64,000 nucleotides of DNA from Lishizhenia sp965656535 (GTDB lineage: Bacteria; Bacteroidota; Bacteroidia; Flavobacteriales_D; Crocinitomicaceae), in NCBI GenBank assembly GCA_965656535.1, contig CBFHKX010000004.1:200328-264327 (forward strand). Direction: 5' to 3'. Below the pieces are notes generated by a model. The model was not told the DNA's origin and ran no database searches. It worked only from the letters and a program-made list of their open reading frames with translations. Positions 18,329-26,417 of this stretch are shown piece by piece (position 1 is the stretch's first letter; the number at the start of each line of letters is the position of its first letter). The position numbers were made by a program, and so were the translations under genes.

Positions 18329-19335
18329 TTACTAATCAAACCAAATGTTTTGAAAAGATGATATAATCCGGGTAAAACAAAAACAGCTGCTGTAAGTAGA
18401 GCAACGCCTAAGGTGTTATACACTAGGTCTGGCGGTGTATTTTCTAGAATAGAAAGTGTGCCAGATTTAAATAAAATTAGATTTGGAAACGCTAAATAAG
18501 ACCAAACAAATAAAATTAAAAACAACTGAATACCCAGAAATAAGCGGGGTAAAAGCTTGTTTTCTTTTTTAATAAAATACCAAAGAGGAATAAGTAGTCC
18601 AGTAACCAAAATAAAAATAGCAAATGTAAATTTATGTGCTATGAATAACGATAAGAAGAGACGGTCACTTATATAGGCTTCAATAAAGAGAGCAATTCCA
18701 AACAAAACTGCAGCAATATTAGCTCTGTGCGCTTTCTTTTTATAATATTTATGCTCTTTACCTTGCGTATCTCCTGTGATAAAGATAGAAGAAGTAAAAG
18801 CGAATAAAGAGGTCACAAAAAAGCCCATTAATATAGAGAATGGATTTAGCCAAGTATCTAAATAAAGCGTTTTAAAGTCGCTGTTGGCTACATCATTTGG
18901 ATGAATCATATTTCCACTTACTAGAGATCCTGCGGTAATTCCTATAAAAAATGGTGCAAAAACACTAGACCACTCAAAAATCTTATCATACAATTGCTGA
19001 CTCTTATCTTGGTAAGCATCGTAATGTCTAAATACGAAAGCTGTTCCTCGTCCAATAATTCCCACTAATAATAGCGTAAGGGGAAAATGTAATTGAGTTA
19101 CCATTAAGTTATAATATATAGGGAAACCAATCCATAAAATTACAATGCATATAATTAGCCAAATGTGGTTTGCTTCCCAAACCGGACCAATTACTTTGTA
19201 GGCGGTTCTTTTTGTGATTATTTTGTTCTTTTTATTTGAAAGAAATTCTAATACACCAACTCCAAAATCTGCACCTCCAAAAACCAAATAAAAGAGTATA
19301 GATAAAAATAAAAATGTGATTACTATAACGATCAT
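18325..19335 (-). CDS. cydB: Cytochrome bd-type quinol oxidase subunit II
   Basis: A 336-residue membrane subunit with about eight helices, starting LFYLVFGGADFGVGVLEF, where the GGADFGVG motif marks CydB/CioB proteins; WEANHIWLIICIVILW follows. With CydA it oxidises quinol and reduces O2 to water without pumping protons. It begins 3 bp after the CydA stop. In the sulfide island it would accept electrons from quinol made by the sulfide:quinone oxidoreductase; bd oxidases are known to resist sulfide inhibition, unlike haem-copper oxidases. Confidence 0.93.
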   Translation of the reverse strand: MIVIVITFLFLSILFYLVFGGADFGVGVLEFLSNKKNKIITKRTAYKVIGPVWEANHIWLIICIVILWIGFPIYYNLMVTQLHFPLTLLLVGIIGRGTAFVFRHYDAYQDKSQQLYDKIFEWSSVFAPFFIGITAGSLVSGNMIHPNDVANSDFKTLYLDTWLNPFSILMGFFVTSLFAFTSSIFITGDTQGKEHKYYKKKAHRANIAAVLFGIALFIEAYISDRLFLSLFIAHKFTFAIFILVTGLLIPLWYFIKKENKLLPRLFLGIQLFLILFVWSYLAFPNLILFKSGTLSILENTPPDLVYNTLGVALLTAAVFVLPGLYHLFKTFGLISK

Positions 19336-19338
19336 GAC

Positions 19339-20634
19339 TTAAGCGTTTAATTTTTTAATTTGTCTATTCATTAACCAAAATACTACGAAAGATAAACTGA
19401 GGTAGATAATGAGATATAGATAAAAGCTATACTGCATTCCGGCTATTGGTGTCACAGCATCTTTTGTTTTCATTACTCCATTAATTATCCAGGGTTGTCT
19501 TCCGAGTTCAGTTACTATCCATCCGGCTTCTAGTGCTATAAATCCTAAAGGAGTAGCTAAAATAAAAGCCCATATAAAATACTTTTTACTTCGCAGTGTT
19601 TTTCTTTTTACAGATATTAAAAATAGAATACCCAGTAGCATTAAGAACGATCCGATACCTACCATAATTTGAAAAGAATAGTGCGTAATGGCAACAGGAG
19701 GGCGTTCATCCTCAGGAAATTCATTTAACCCCTTTACTTCAGCATCAAAATCTGCAAAAGCAAGAAATGATAATGCATTGGGTATTTTAACGCCGTACTT
19801 AATTTCTTGTTTTTCTTCATCGATAATACCACCAATTAGTAAACCTGCTCCTTTCTCTGTGTGATAATGAGCCTCCATTGCAGCAAGCTTTGCGGGTTGC
19901 CTTACGGCAATATCTTTCGCTGCGAGATCTCCGCTGAACGGAATTAGGATAGCAGCAATAGAACCAAAGGTTAATGCTATTTTAAAGGCAGTAGTGTGCA
20001 AAAGCGTGTTCTTGCCTTTTTTCACTTGTAGTAGATGTAAACCTCCAACAGAGAAGCCTACAGCAACAAATGCTGCTAAAGACATATGCAAGGCTTGTGA
20101 GAACCATGCATCATTAAATAAAGCTGCAATTGGGTCTATATTCGTGTATATTCCGTCGATTACATCAAATCCACTTGGTGCATTCATCCAGCCGTTTGCT
20201 GCAACAACTAAAATCCCTGATGTTAAACCAGAAATTCCAACAATGAGACCTGTAGTCCAATGAAACCATTGATTTTTGATTTTTTTCCAACCGTAGATAT
20301 AAAACCCGAAAGCAATTGCTTCAACAAAGAATGCCGTTCCTTCTAGAGAAAAAGGCATACCAATAATAGGTCCGGCATGCTTCATAAATTCGGGCCAAAG
20401 TAAGCCTAATTCAAAAGAAAGCATAGTTCCAGATACAGCTCCAACAACAAAAAAAATGGCTACTCCTTTTTGCCAAGCTTTTGTTAATGCAAGGAAATGT
20501 TCTTTTCCTGTTTTTATCCATTTGTAATGTGCGGTTATCATTAAAAAAGGCATAACCATGCCAATTGCTGCAAACACTATATGAAATATCATTGAGGTTG
20601 CCATTTGCATCCTTGCTGCTATTAAAGTATCCAT
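19339..20634 (-). CDS. cydA: Cytochrome bd-type quinol oxidase subunit I, short Q-loop (CIO-like)
   Basis: The 431-residue subunit carries haems b558, b595 and d. Visible are the N-terminal helix with His18 (SMIFHIVFAAIGM), a probable haem ligand, and the conserved TELGRQPWIINGVMKT near the C-terminus. It lacks the long insertion of the E. coli-type Q loop, placing it with cyanide-insensitive (CIO-like) enzymes. No CydX-like peptide or cydDC genes are nearby. It is 47 bp downstream of the sulfide:quinone oxidoreductase, but an intrinsic terminator lies between, so expression may come from read-through or a weak own promoter. Confidence 0.93.
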   Translation of the reverse strand: MDTLIAARMQMATSMIFHIVFAAIGMVMPFLMITAHYKWIKTGKEHFLALTKAWQKGVAIFFVVGAVSGTMLSFELGLLWPEFMKHAGPIIGMPFSLEGTAFFVEAIAFGFYIYGWKKIKNQWFHWTTGLIVGISGLTSGILVVAANGWMNAPSGFDVIDGIYTNIDPIAALFNDAWFSQALHMSLAAFVAVGFSVGGLHLLQVKKGKNTLLHTTAFKIALTFGSIAAILIPFSGDLAAKDIAVRQPAKLAAMEAHYHTEKGAGLLIGGIIDEEKQEIKYGVKIPNALSFLAFADFDAEVKGLNEFPEDERPPVAITHYSFQIMVGIGSFLMLLGILFLISVKRKTLRSKKYFIWAFILATPLGFIALEAGWIVTELGRQPWIINGVMKTKDAVTPIAGMQYSFYLYLIIYLSLSFVVFWLMNRQIKKLNA

Positions 20635-20646
20635 AACTTATTCTTT

Positions 20647-20676
20647 ATAAAAAAAGGAGACTTGTTAAGCCTCCTT
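20647..20676 (-). terminator. Intrinsic terminator between SQR and cydA
   Basis: On the minus strand the stem AAGGAGGCTT pairs with AAGTCTCCTT (one A/C mismatch, 3-nt loop) and is followed by a run of seven U. It stands directly after the SQR stop and about 13 bp before the cydA start, so it probably sets a ratio between SQR and oxidase transcripts. Confidence 0.7.
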
Positions 20677-20681
20677 ATTAA

Positions 20682-21974
20682 TTAAACATCTATTCCTTTT
20701 AACATTTTGTTCCAATATAATCGGGGTAAAATATATTTTTTTAACCACCATAATCTTCTGTGTTCTTTAGAAGAATCAAATATGAGCATTTGTTTTAGTT
20801 TTGGGTCTGGGGTAAAATTATTTTTATAATCAAACTCAGCTAAAACCATTTTGCCGTATCCTGTTACAAGTGGACAAGAAGAGTATCCATTATAGATCTT
20901 GTCGGATAAACTTTCATTGTTGATTAGTCTGCTAATATTTTCAACAACAATAGGTACTTGTTTTCTGATTGCTGCTCCTGTTTTTGCTGTTGGTAACCCT
21001 GCAGCATCTCCAATTCCAAAAATACTTGGGTAGTTCATGTGTTGCATTGTGCCATGATCTACGTTTAACCAACCACCGTCATTAGCTAATTCACTGTTCT
21101 TAATGAAATCTGGAGCCGTTTGCGGTGGAGCCAAATGAAGCATGTCAAAATGAATTCCATATAAGCCGTTGTCAAAATCTACCTGTATATCTTTTCTATT
21201 GAAATTAATTGTTTCGTCTGTAATCTTAGCCGATTTATCCTGCATAATTTCACAACCACCAGCCTTAGCATCTTTTGTGATCTCATACCAAGCAATTTTC
21301 TTAGATCCGTCTACTTTAACCAATTTGTGATGGTAACGAATGTTAATGTCTTTTTTATTGATTACCTCCATTAAGGTTTTTGCAATTGGCTTTACTCCAA
21401 AAATTAGACTTCCTGGAGTTGCAAATACCACGTTTGTTTTGTTTCTAACACCTGATTTTTGAAAATATTCGTCGGCTAAATACATTATTTTTTGTGGTGC
21501 ACCTCCACATTTAATTGGTGTTGCAGGTTGCGTAAAAAGAGCAGTTCCACCTTTGAAATTTTTCAACACTTCTTTTGTGAAATTGGGGTTGGTGTAATTA
21601 CTACAAACAACTCCTTTATCTAAAGCTTCTTCTAACCCTTCAACCAATGAAAGGTCTATTTTAATTCCTGGAGAAACTACTAAATAATCATAATTAATTT
21701 CTTTTCCAGAAGTGGTAATTACACTTTGATGCGCTGGCTGTATTTCTTTTGCAAATTCTTTGATCCAAGTCACACCTTTCGGCATAACCTCTTCCATTAA
21801 TTTTTTAGTTTTATCGTAATCGTAAGCATTGGCGCCAACAAGTGTCCATGCCGGCTGATAGAAATGGAATTTTGCTGGTTCTAGTACCGTTACTTTGCAA
21901 TTATCTTTTTTCAATAATTGTGCAGCGGTCATAATTCCACCTGTTCCTCCACCTATAATTAAAACGTGTTTCAT
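20682..21974 (-). CDS. sqr: Sulfide:quinone oxidoreductase, type II-like
   Basis: A membrane-associated flavoprotein that oxidises sulfide to persulfide/sulfane sulfur and passes electrons to quinone. In 430 residues there is an N-terminal FAD site LIIGGGTGGIMTA, the redox cysteines Cys156 (PIKCGGAPQKI) and Cys357 (GYSSCPLVTGYGKM), and the flavin-binding GIGDAAGLPTAKTGAA. Two such cysteines and the YSSCPLVTGYGK context match type II SQR (mitochondrial SQOR-like) rather than the three-cysteine type I. Its own promoter carries the GTAACAAATGTTAC palindrome. The bd oxidase genes follow, a natural quinol sink. Confidence 0.92.
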   Translation of the reverse strand: MKHVLIIGGGTGGIMTAAQLLKKDNCKVTVLEPAKFHFYQPAWTLVGANAYDYDKTKKLMEEVMPKGVTWIKEFAKEIQPAHQSVITTSGKEINYDYLVVSPGIKIDLSLVEGLEEALDKGVVCSNYTNPNFTKEVLKNFKGGTALFTQPATPIKCGGAPQKIMYLADEYFQKSGVRNKTNVVFATPGSLIFGVKPIAKTLMEVINKKDINIRYHHKLVKVDGSKKIAWYEITKDAKAGGCEIMQDKSAKITDETINFNRKDIQVDFDNGLYGIHFDMLHLAPPQTAPDFIKNSELANDGGWLNVDHGTMQHMNYPSIFGIGDAAGLPTAKTGAAIRKQVPIVVENISRLINNESLSDKIYNGYSSCPLVTGYGKMVLAEFDYKNNFTPDPKLKQMLIFDSSKEHRRLWWLKKYILPRLYWNKMLKGIDV

Positions 21975-21992
21975 AATTTTTAGTTTATGGTA

Positions 21993-22036
21993 TAAATGTC
22001 ACTAAGTTTAGCCAAATGTTCAGTAACAAATGTTAC
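21993..22036 (-). promoter_or_regulatory. Crp/Fnr-type site plus weak -7 box upstream of SQR
   Basis: The perfect GTA-N8-TAC palindrome GTAACAAATGTTAC lies at 22023-22036. Exactly 22 nt further (minus strand) is GACATTTA (21993-22000), which matches TAnnTTTG at the TTT core but misses the first and last bases, so this promoter may be the most activator-dependent of the set. The SQR start codon is at 21974. Confidence 0.7.
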
Positions 22037-22054
22037 ATTATCAGTTGCTTGCAC

Positions 22055-22279
22055 TTATACTTTTTCCTTTCTAATCTTGAGTAGTAACGAGAGTAACAGC
22101 AATAAAAATGGTGTTCCATGCATGAAAAAGTCAAACCAATCCATAGGTTGCATACCAACGGCTCCACCAAGTATCCATTTTATTTTTCCCCATAGATGAG
22201 GTTCTGGTGTAAATGGAGCTAATCCTAATGTTAAACTAGCAATTAAAAATAATGAGGTGTTTTCTTTTATAAACTTCAT
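22055..22279 (-). CDS. Small two-helix membrane protein
   Basis: A 74-residue protein with two hydrophobic segments (SLFLIASLTLGLAPF and GTPFLLLLLSLLLKI) joined by the loop PEPHLWGKIKWILGG and MDWFDFFMHG. I recognise the PEPHLWGK/DWFD pattern from short Bacteroidota proteins sometimes labelled as RND-transporter related, but no activity is known to me. Its start overlaps the stop of the upstream methyltransferase by 4 bp (ATGA), so it is the last gene of a four-gene unit (23602 to 22055). Confidence 0.65.
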   Translation of the reverse strand: MKFIKENTSLFLIASLTLGLAPFTPEPHLWGKIKWILGGAVGMQPMDWFDFFMHGTPFLLLLLSLLLKIRKEKV

Positions 22280-22872
22280 ATCTTCTCTGTAATCAATCTA
22301 ATTACTTGTGCTTTGCCTTTGTGGAAATCTCCTTCGTTTAAGTCGACTGCGCATTCAGTCAGTTCAATTATTTGAGTAGAACTAAAATCGCTTCTTAGTT
22401 CATCCTCCGAAAATAGCATTTCTAATTTCTTTGGTCCACCTGAGTTTAACCCTAATTGTTTCTTAGAAAAACCTTCTAGAACAATTTTACCATTTGGTTT
22501 AAGCAATTCTAAGCACTTTTTAAAATACTTTGATCTTACTTCAGAAGGCAAGTGCGTGTAACAAAGAACAATCAAATCAAATTGAATATTTGAATTATAA
22601 CTTTCAAATGAATCGATAGAATAGTTTATGACTACATTTTGTTTTTGAGCGAGTTGCAGTGCTTTTTCTTTCCCCTTCTCACTTGTGTCAAAAGCATAAC
22701 TATCCCATCCCAATTTTGCTGCATATACTGCATTTCTGCCTTCTCCTTCTGCAGGAAATAAAGCTGTGCCTTTGTTGTCTATGGTATCTATAATTGATTT
22801 GAAAAAAACATTTGGTTCTTTTCCGTAAGCATATGCTGCTTTTTCATATCTGTCGTTCCAAAAATCGATCAT
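22276..22872 (-). CDS. Class I SAM-dependent methyltransferase (TehB-like)
   Basis: The 198-residue protein begins WNDRYEKAAYAYGKEPN, a start typical of small tellurite-resistance/thiol methyltransferase-like proteins, followed by a SAM-binding motif GTALFPAEGEGRNAVYAAKLG shortened at the usual DxGxGxG (here PAEGEGR), then YAFDTS and LIVLCYTHLP. It is 3 bp downstream of the HMA protein and overlaps the membrane protein. In this sulfide neighbourhood an S-methyltransferase for sulfide or thiols is an attractive guess, but no residue proves the substrate. Confidence 0.78.
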   Translation of the reverse strand: MIDFWNDRYEKAAYAYGKEPNVFFKSIIDTIDNKGTALFPAEGEGRNAVYAAKLGWDSYAFDTSEKGKEKALQLAQKQNVVINYSIDSFESYNSNIQFDLIVLCYTHLPSEVRSKYFKKCLELLKPNGKIVLEGFSKKQLGLNSGGPKKLEMLFSEDELRSDFSSTQIIELTECAVDLNEGDFHKGKAQVIRLITEKI

Positions 22873-22875
22873 CTT

Positions 22876-23142
22876 TTACTGCGTTATTTTTCCAACAGAA
22901 CAACTTAGCATAGACTTCGCTTTTTTTCTCAATGAATTTGCTTCTGTTTCCTCTGGATATCCAAGTGAAGATAGTTTTTCTTTTACTTCGTTCATTTGTG
23001 ATGGGTTTTTCAATTCAACCATTACAGACGAATTTGCTATGTTCACTTCAACAGAATTCACACAGTCCATACTGCTTATTTTCTTTGAGATAGTTGACGC
23101 ACAACCACCGCACTTTAAGTTTTGTATTGTAATTTCTTGCAT
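22876..23142 (-). CDS. Heavy-metal-associated (HMA) domain protein
   Basis: An 88-residue soluble protein with the ferredoxin-like HMA fold and a metal-binding Cys pair in LKCGGCASTISKKI (Cys11, Cys14), followed by SVEVNIANSSVMVEL. The usual GMxCxxC methionine is replaced. A C-terminal tail adds another Cys (MLSCSVGK). It probably carries Cu(I) or a similar thiophilic metal. It lies between a cytochrome c lipoprotein and a methyltransferase; its role in sulfide metabolism, perhaps protecting copper sites, is inference. Confidence 0.8.
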   Translation of the reverse strand: MQEITIQNLKCGGCASTISKKISSMDCVNSVEVNIANSSVMVELKNPSQMNEVKEKLSSLGYPEETEANSLRKKAKSMLSCSVGKITQ

Positions 23143-23146
23143 GTTT

Positions 23147-23602
23147 TTAAAATTTTCCTTCGTGCTTTTCCTCCCAGTGTTTCGGGAGCCATTTAGGGTA
23201 GGGAAGAGCAGTGTGATATACGTAATTTGCTATGCTTTTTGCTTCTTCTGTTGTTAATATAATCTTTGGCATTAGTCCAAACTTGTGGGTTGGACCAATT
23301 GCTTCTTTTTCTGTTGGATTGAGTATAAACGCACTGAATTTAGAAAGAAAAAGTTCTTTAGAAGTATATGTTTTTTTGTACTTTTTTTTAATTGCTGCTA
23401 AAGGAGGTGCTATAATGTTATCATGACTCTCACTTTTAGGATCATGGCAACTATAGCATTTCTGCTCCACAAGAAGTTGAACTGGATTTGATTCGATCAA
23501 AGGTGCATCAAAATGCTGTTTATTAGTTTCAAAGGAAGTTTCCTGTTGAGTAGTACAACTGAAAAGTGAAAGTACGAAGAGTATATACAAGATTGTTCTC
23601 AT
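23147..23602 (-). CDS. Mono-haem c-type cytochrome lipoprotein
   Basis: A 151-residue protein with a lipoprotein signal (LFVLSLFSC, lipid on Cys16), a single haem-binding site CYSCH at Cys49-Cys52-His53 and a probable axial methionine in FGLMPK. The C-terminal SIANYVYHTALPYPKW is typical of small cytochromes. It would sit on the periplasmic face and shuttle electrons. No GTAAC palindrome is visible before this four-gene unit, unlike the other units in the island. Confidence 0.85.
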   Translation of the reverse strand: MRTILYILFVLSLFSCTTQQETSFETNKQHFDAPLIESNPVQLLVEQKCYSCHDPKSESHDNIIAPPLAAIKKKYKKTYTSKELFLSKFSAFILNPTEKEAIGPTHKFGLMPKIILTTEEAKSIANYVYHTALPYPKWLPKHWEEKHEGKF

Positions 23603-23750
23603 CTTATTTTTATTACATTTCTTGAATCCTCCTTTGAATTATGTGCAAAACAATACTATTTGGAAGTCTTGTATTGTTCGTAAGTTTGCTCTATAAAGCC
23701 CATGATTCGCAGGGAGAATTCAGAAATGTTGATGTATATGAAAGCGTATT

Positions 23751-24050
23751 TTAGTTTATGTTTTGCCAAGCACCTGCGTTGTACGCCGTTATGCCAGCAT
23801 TCTGAAGAATACCTTGTGCTTGACCAGCTCTAGCTCCAGATCTACAGACTAAAATAACTTCTTTTCCTTTTAGTTTATTTAGACTATTAGCTATGTTTTG
23901 TAAAGGAATATTTGTACTTCCTTTTACGTGTCCGCCGTTAAATTCTCCTGGAGACCGAACATCAATAACCAATGCTCCATTTTTTATTTTTTCTGTATAG
24001 TCTACTGCTGAAGCCGTAGATCTGTTAAATAGTGAATCAAAAAATCCCAT
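23751..24050 (-). CDS. Single-domain rhodanese (sulfurtransferase)
   Basis: A 99-residue rhodanese with the active-site loop CRSGAR, Cys69 being the persulfide-carrying residue. There is no signal peptide, so it is probably cytosolic. It lies 18 bp after the CstB-like gene and shares its promoter. A plausible role is accepting sulfane sulfur from glutathione-like or low-molecular-weight persulfides made by SQR and passing it on, for example to form thiosulfate. Family membership is clear; the acceptor is not. Confidence 0.9.
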   Translation of the reverse strand: MGFFDSLFNRSTASAVDYTEKIKNGALVIDVRSPGEFNGGHVKGSTNIPLQNIANSLNKLKGKEVILVCRSGARAGQAQGILQNAGITAYNAGAWQNIN

Positions 24051-24068
24051 TTTATTAGTTTTTATTTA

Positions 24069-25478
24069 TTAAAGTGTAGAAGGACAAACGAAGTTACTTA
24101 CTGGAATTTCAGTCTCTTTAATTGCTGCAAATCCTCCTTCTATATTCACTAAATTGTGAATTCCTCTTGATTTTAATATTGAGATGGCAATCATAGAACG
24201 ATAACCTCCTGCACAGTGAATGAAATTCTTTTCATTTGGTTTAAATGTGCTTAAGAAATCATTGATGTTATCTAAAGGAGTGTTCTCTGCATCAATCACG
24301 TGTTCAGATTTATACTCACTTTCTTTTCTTACGTCAAAGATGGATAGCGTATTTTCTTTTACTGCAGTTTCAAAGCTTTTTGCACTAAGGTTTTCAACAG
24401 TATCTATTTCTTTTCCAGAAGCTGCCCAAGTAGAAAAACCTCCTTTTAAATACCCTAGAATATTGTCAAATCCAACTCTAGATAAACGTGTTATTGTTTC
24501 TTCTACTAATTCTTCTTCTGTAATTAAAAGAATAGGTTGATTAATGTCTGCAATTAATGCACCAACCCATGGAGCGAAACCTCCGTCTAATCCTATAAAA
24601 ATAGAGTTAGGAACGTGTCCATTAGCAAATTCAGCTTGATTTCTTACGTCTAACATTACGGCTCCTGTTTCATTAGCAGCAGTTTCAAATGCTTCAGCAG
24701 ACAATGCAGTACTTCCTTGTTCTAAAACCTTGTCTATTGCTTTGTACCCTTTTTTATTAAGCATTACATTCATTGGGAAATAAGCCGGCGGAGCCATTAA
24801 TCCATCTGTTACCTCTTTAATGAACTCTTCGCGTGTCATGTCTGCACGCAGTGCGTAATTACTTTCTTTTTGTTCGCCTATAGAACCAACTGTTTCTTTA
24901 CTCATGTTTTTACCACATGCACTTCCGGCTCCATGACCAGGATATACGATTGTAGCATCTGGTAAAGTCATTATTTTATTTCTTAAGCTATCAAATAATG
25001 TACTTGCTAGCTCTTCTTGCGTCATATTTGCTGCTTTTTGCGCTAAATCTGGTCTACCAACATCTCCTAAGAATAATGTATCTCCACTAAAAATAGCATG
25101 CTCTTTACCTTCTTCATCGAGTAAAAGGTAAGTTGTACTCTCCATAGTATGTCCTGGAGTATGCAGTACTTTTATTGAAACGTTTCCAAGTTTGAAAATC
25201 TGTTCGTCTTTAGCAATGATTGCATCAAAATCTGGTGCAGCATTTGGGCCATAAATAATTGGAGCACCCGTTTCCTCAGAAAGAGTTACGTGTCCTGAAA
25301 CGAAGTCTGCATGAAAGTGCGTTTCCAAAATGTATTTAATTTTAGCATTTCTGTTGTTCGCCAAATCAATGTATGGTTGTACTTCTCTTAATGGATCAAT
25401 AATAGCTACTTCTCCATTGCTTTCTACATAATATGCACCTTGTGCTAAACATCCTGTGTAAATTTGTTCTATTTTCAT
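24069..25478 (-). CDS. CstB-like persulfide dioxygenase/rhodanese fusion
   Basis: A 469-residue protein with an N-terminal metallo-beta-lactamase domain (iron-binding ETHFHADFVSGH with His54, His56 and Asp58, then HTPGHTMES and SGDTLFLGDVGRPDL) and two rhodanese domains. The middle rhodanese (about 265-360) has LLITEEE where the catalytic Cys loop should be, so it is inactive; the C-terminal one has HCAGGYRS with Cys422. This MBL/pseudo-rhodanese/rhodanese order is that of staphylococcal CstB, which oxidises persulfides to sulfite/thiosulfate. Its promoter carries the GTAACAAATGTTAC palindrome with a perfect -7 box. Confidence 0.93.
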   Translation of the reverse strand: MKIEQIYTGCLAQGAYYVESNGEVAIIDPLREVQPYIDLANNRNAKIKYILETHFHADFVSGHVTLSEETGAPIIYGPNAAPDFDAIIAKDEQIFKLGNVSIKVLHTPGHTMESTTYLLLDEEGKEHAIFSGDTLFLGDVGRPDLAQKAANMTQEELASTLFDSLRNKIMTLPDATIVYPGHGAGSACGKNMSKETVGSIGEQKESNYALRADMTREEFIKEVTDGLMAPPAYFPMNVMLNKKGYKAIDKVLEQGSTALSAEAFETAANETGAVMLDVRNQAEFANGHVPNSIFIGLDGGFAPWVGALIADINQPILLITEEELVEETITRLSRVGFDNILGYLKGGFSTWAASGKEIDTVENLSAKSFETAVKENTLSIFDVRKESEYKSEHVIDAENTPLDNINDFLSTFKPNEKNFIHCAGGYRSMIAISILKSRGIHNLVNIEGGFAAIKETEIPVSNFVCPSTL

Positions 25479-25501
25479 CTTTTTATATTTTTTATTTTCT
25501 T

Positions 25502-25545
25502 CAAAATTAAGGTCTTGTTGTTTGATTTACAGTAACAAATGTTAC
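25502..25545 (-). promoter_or_regulatory. Crp/Fnr-type site plus -7 box upstream of the CstB-like gene
   Basis: The palindrome GTAACAAATGTTAC at 25532-25545 is followed on the minus strand after exactly 22 nt by TAATTTTG (25502-25509), a perfect TAnnTTTG box. No good -33 element exists at the normal distance, as expected if the activator replaces it. The gene starts at 25478. Confidence 0.8.
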
Positions 25546-25563
25546 GTGAGTAATTCATTTATC

Positions 25564-26406
25564 TCAGTTTTCTTTAATAGGAAATGTAAGAATAGGATGA
25601 AAAACATTATTCACAATATCATCGGTTATGCTGTGTCTGAAAAATTTAGAAAAACCAGATCTTTGATGTGTACCAAGTGCTATGAGGTCAATATCTTTTT
25701 CTGCACAGAATTTAGATACTCCATGCTCTACACTTTGGTCTTCGTAGAAATGAATTTCGTATTTATTTAGCTCGTTTTTCTCTGCAAAATTCTCAATTGT
25801 TTTTGTAATTTCTTCCTTAGAGCGTATTTGCCTTTTCGTAAGTATTTTTAGTAAAATAAGCGTGGAGTCAAATATAGATTGAACTTTTTTAAGCGTATCT
25901 AACTGATAATTTTCAGGTTCCAAAAAGTCGCTCACAAAGGCAATTTTGTCTACATTTAAATTCGAACGATCACATTTCAACGTAATAATTGGAATACTAG
26001 AGTGGTTAATCAGAAACTCTGCGTGAGATTGATGAGAGAATAAGGTCTGACTATAATTGCCATTTGTTCCCATAACAATTAAGTCGATCTCTTCATTCTT
26101 AGTACAATTAAGAATGGCTTGGTTTATATTTCCGATCACTGAAATTTGTTTCGAAATTTGCTTTTTGTTTTCAGCAAACTTATCTAACTGTTCCTGAAGT
26201 AAAACTTGTTTTTGTTTTAACACAGTGTAGTCAGATTCTCCGTCTTCAATAAAGTTTCCGTTGGCGTCAAATAATGTATTTTGAGGAGCCATTACTACAG
26301 AAAGTAAAATGATTTGTGCATCGTTAGATTCTGCAATTTTACTGGCAATTGTGTATGCATAATCGCCTAGTACTGTTAAATCGGTTGGGACAAGTATCTT
26401 TTTCAT
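25564..26406 (-). CDS. Tandem universal stress protein (UspA)
   Basis: A 280-residue cytosolic protein made of two Usp domains (about 1-148 and 150-280). The first begins KKILVPTDLTVLGDYA and has the ATP-binding type loop VMGTNGNYSQTLFSHQS; the second ends IALGTHQRSGFSKFFRHS. Both keep the Gly-rich nucleotide loop, suggesting ATP or AMP binding. It follows TauE/SafE by 11 bp in the same unit. Tandem Usp proteins often accompany sulfide and redox-stress genes; the precise role is unknown. Confidence 0.88.
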   Translation of the reverse strand: MKKILVPTDLTVLGDYAYTIASKIAESNDAQIILLSVVMAPQNTLFDANGNFIEDGESDYTVLKQKQVLLQEQLDKFAENKKQISKQISVIGNINQAILNCTKNEEIDLIVMGTNGNYSQTLFSHQSHAEFLINHSSIPIITLKCDRSNLNVDKIAFVSDFLEPENYQLDTLKKVQSIFDSTLILLKILTKRQIRSKEEITKTIENFAEKNELNKYEIHFYEDQSVEHGVSKFCAEKDIDLIALGTHQRSGFSKFFRHSITDDIVNNVFHPILTFPIKEN

Positions 26407-26417
26407 TTTTAATAATT

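Noticed and set aside
23641..23754. A 37-codon plus-strand ORF (MCKTILFGSLVLFVSLLY...) with a hydrophobic start, between two minus-strand sulfide-island units
   Set aside because: It overlaps the end of the rhodanese gene, opposes all neighbours, has no visible promoter, and a single short hydrophobic run is weak evidence.
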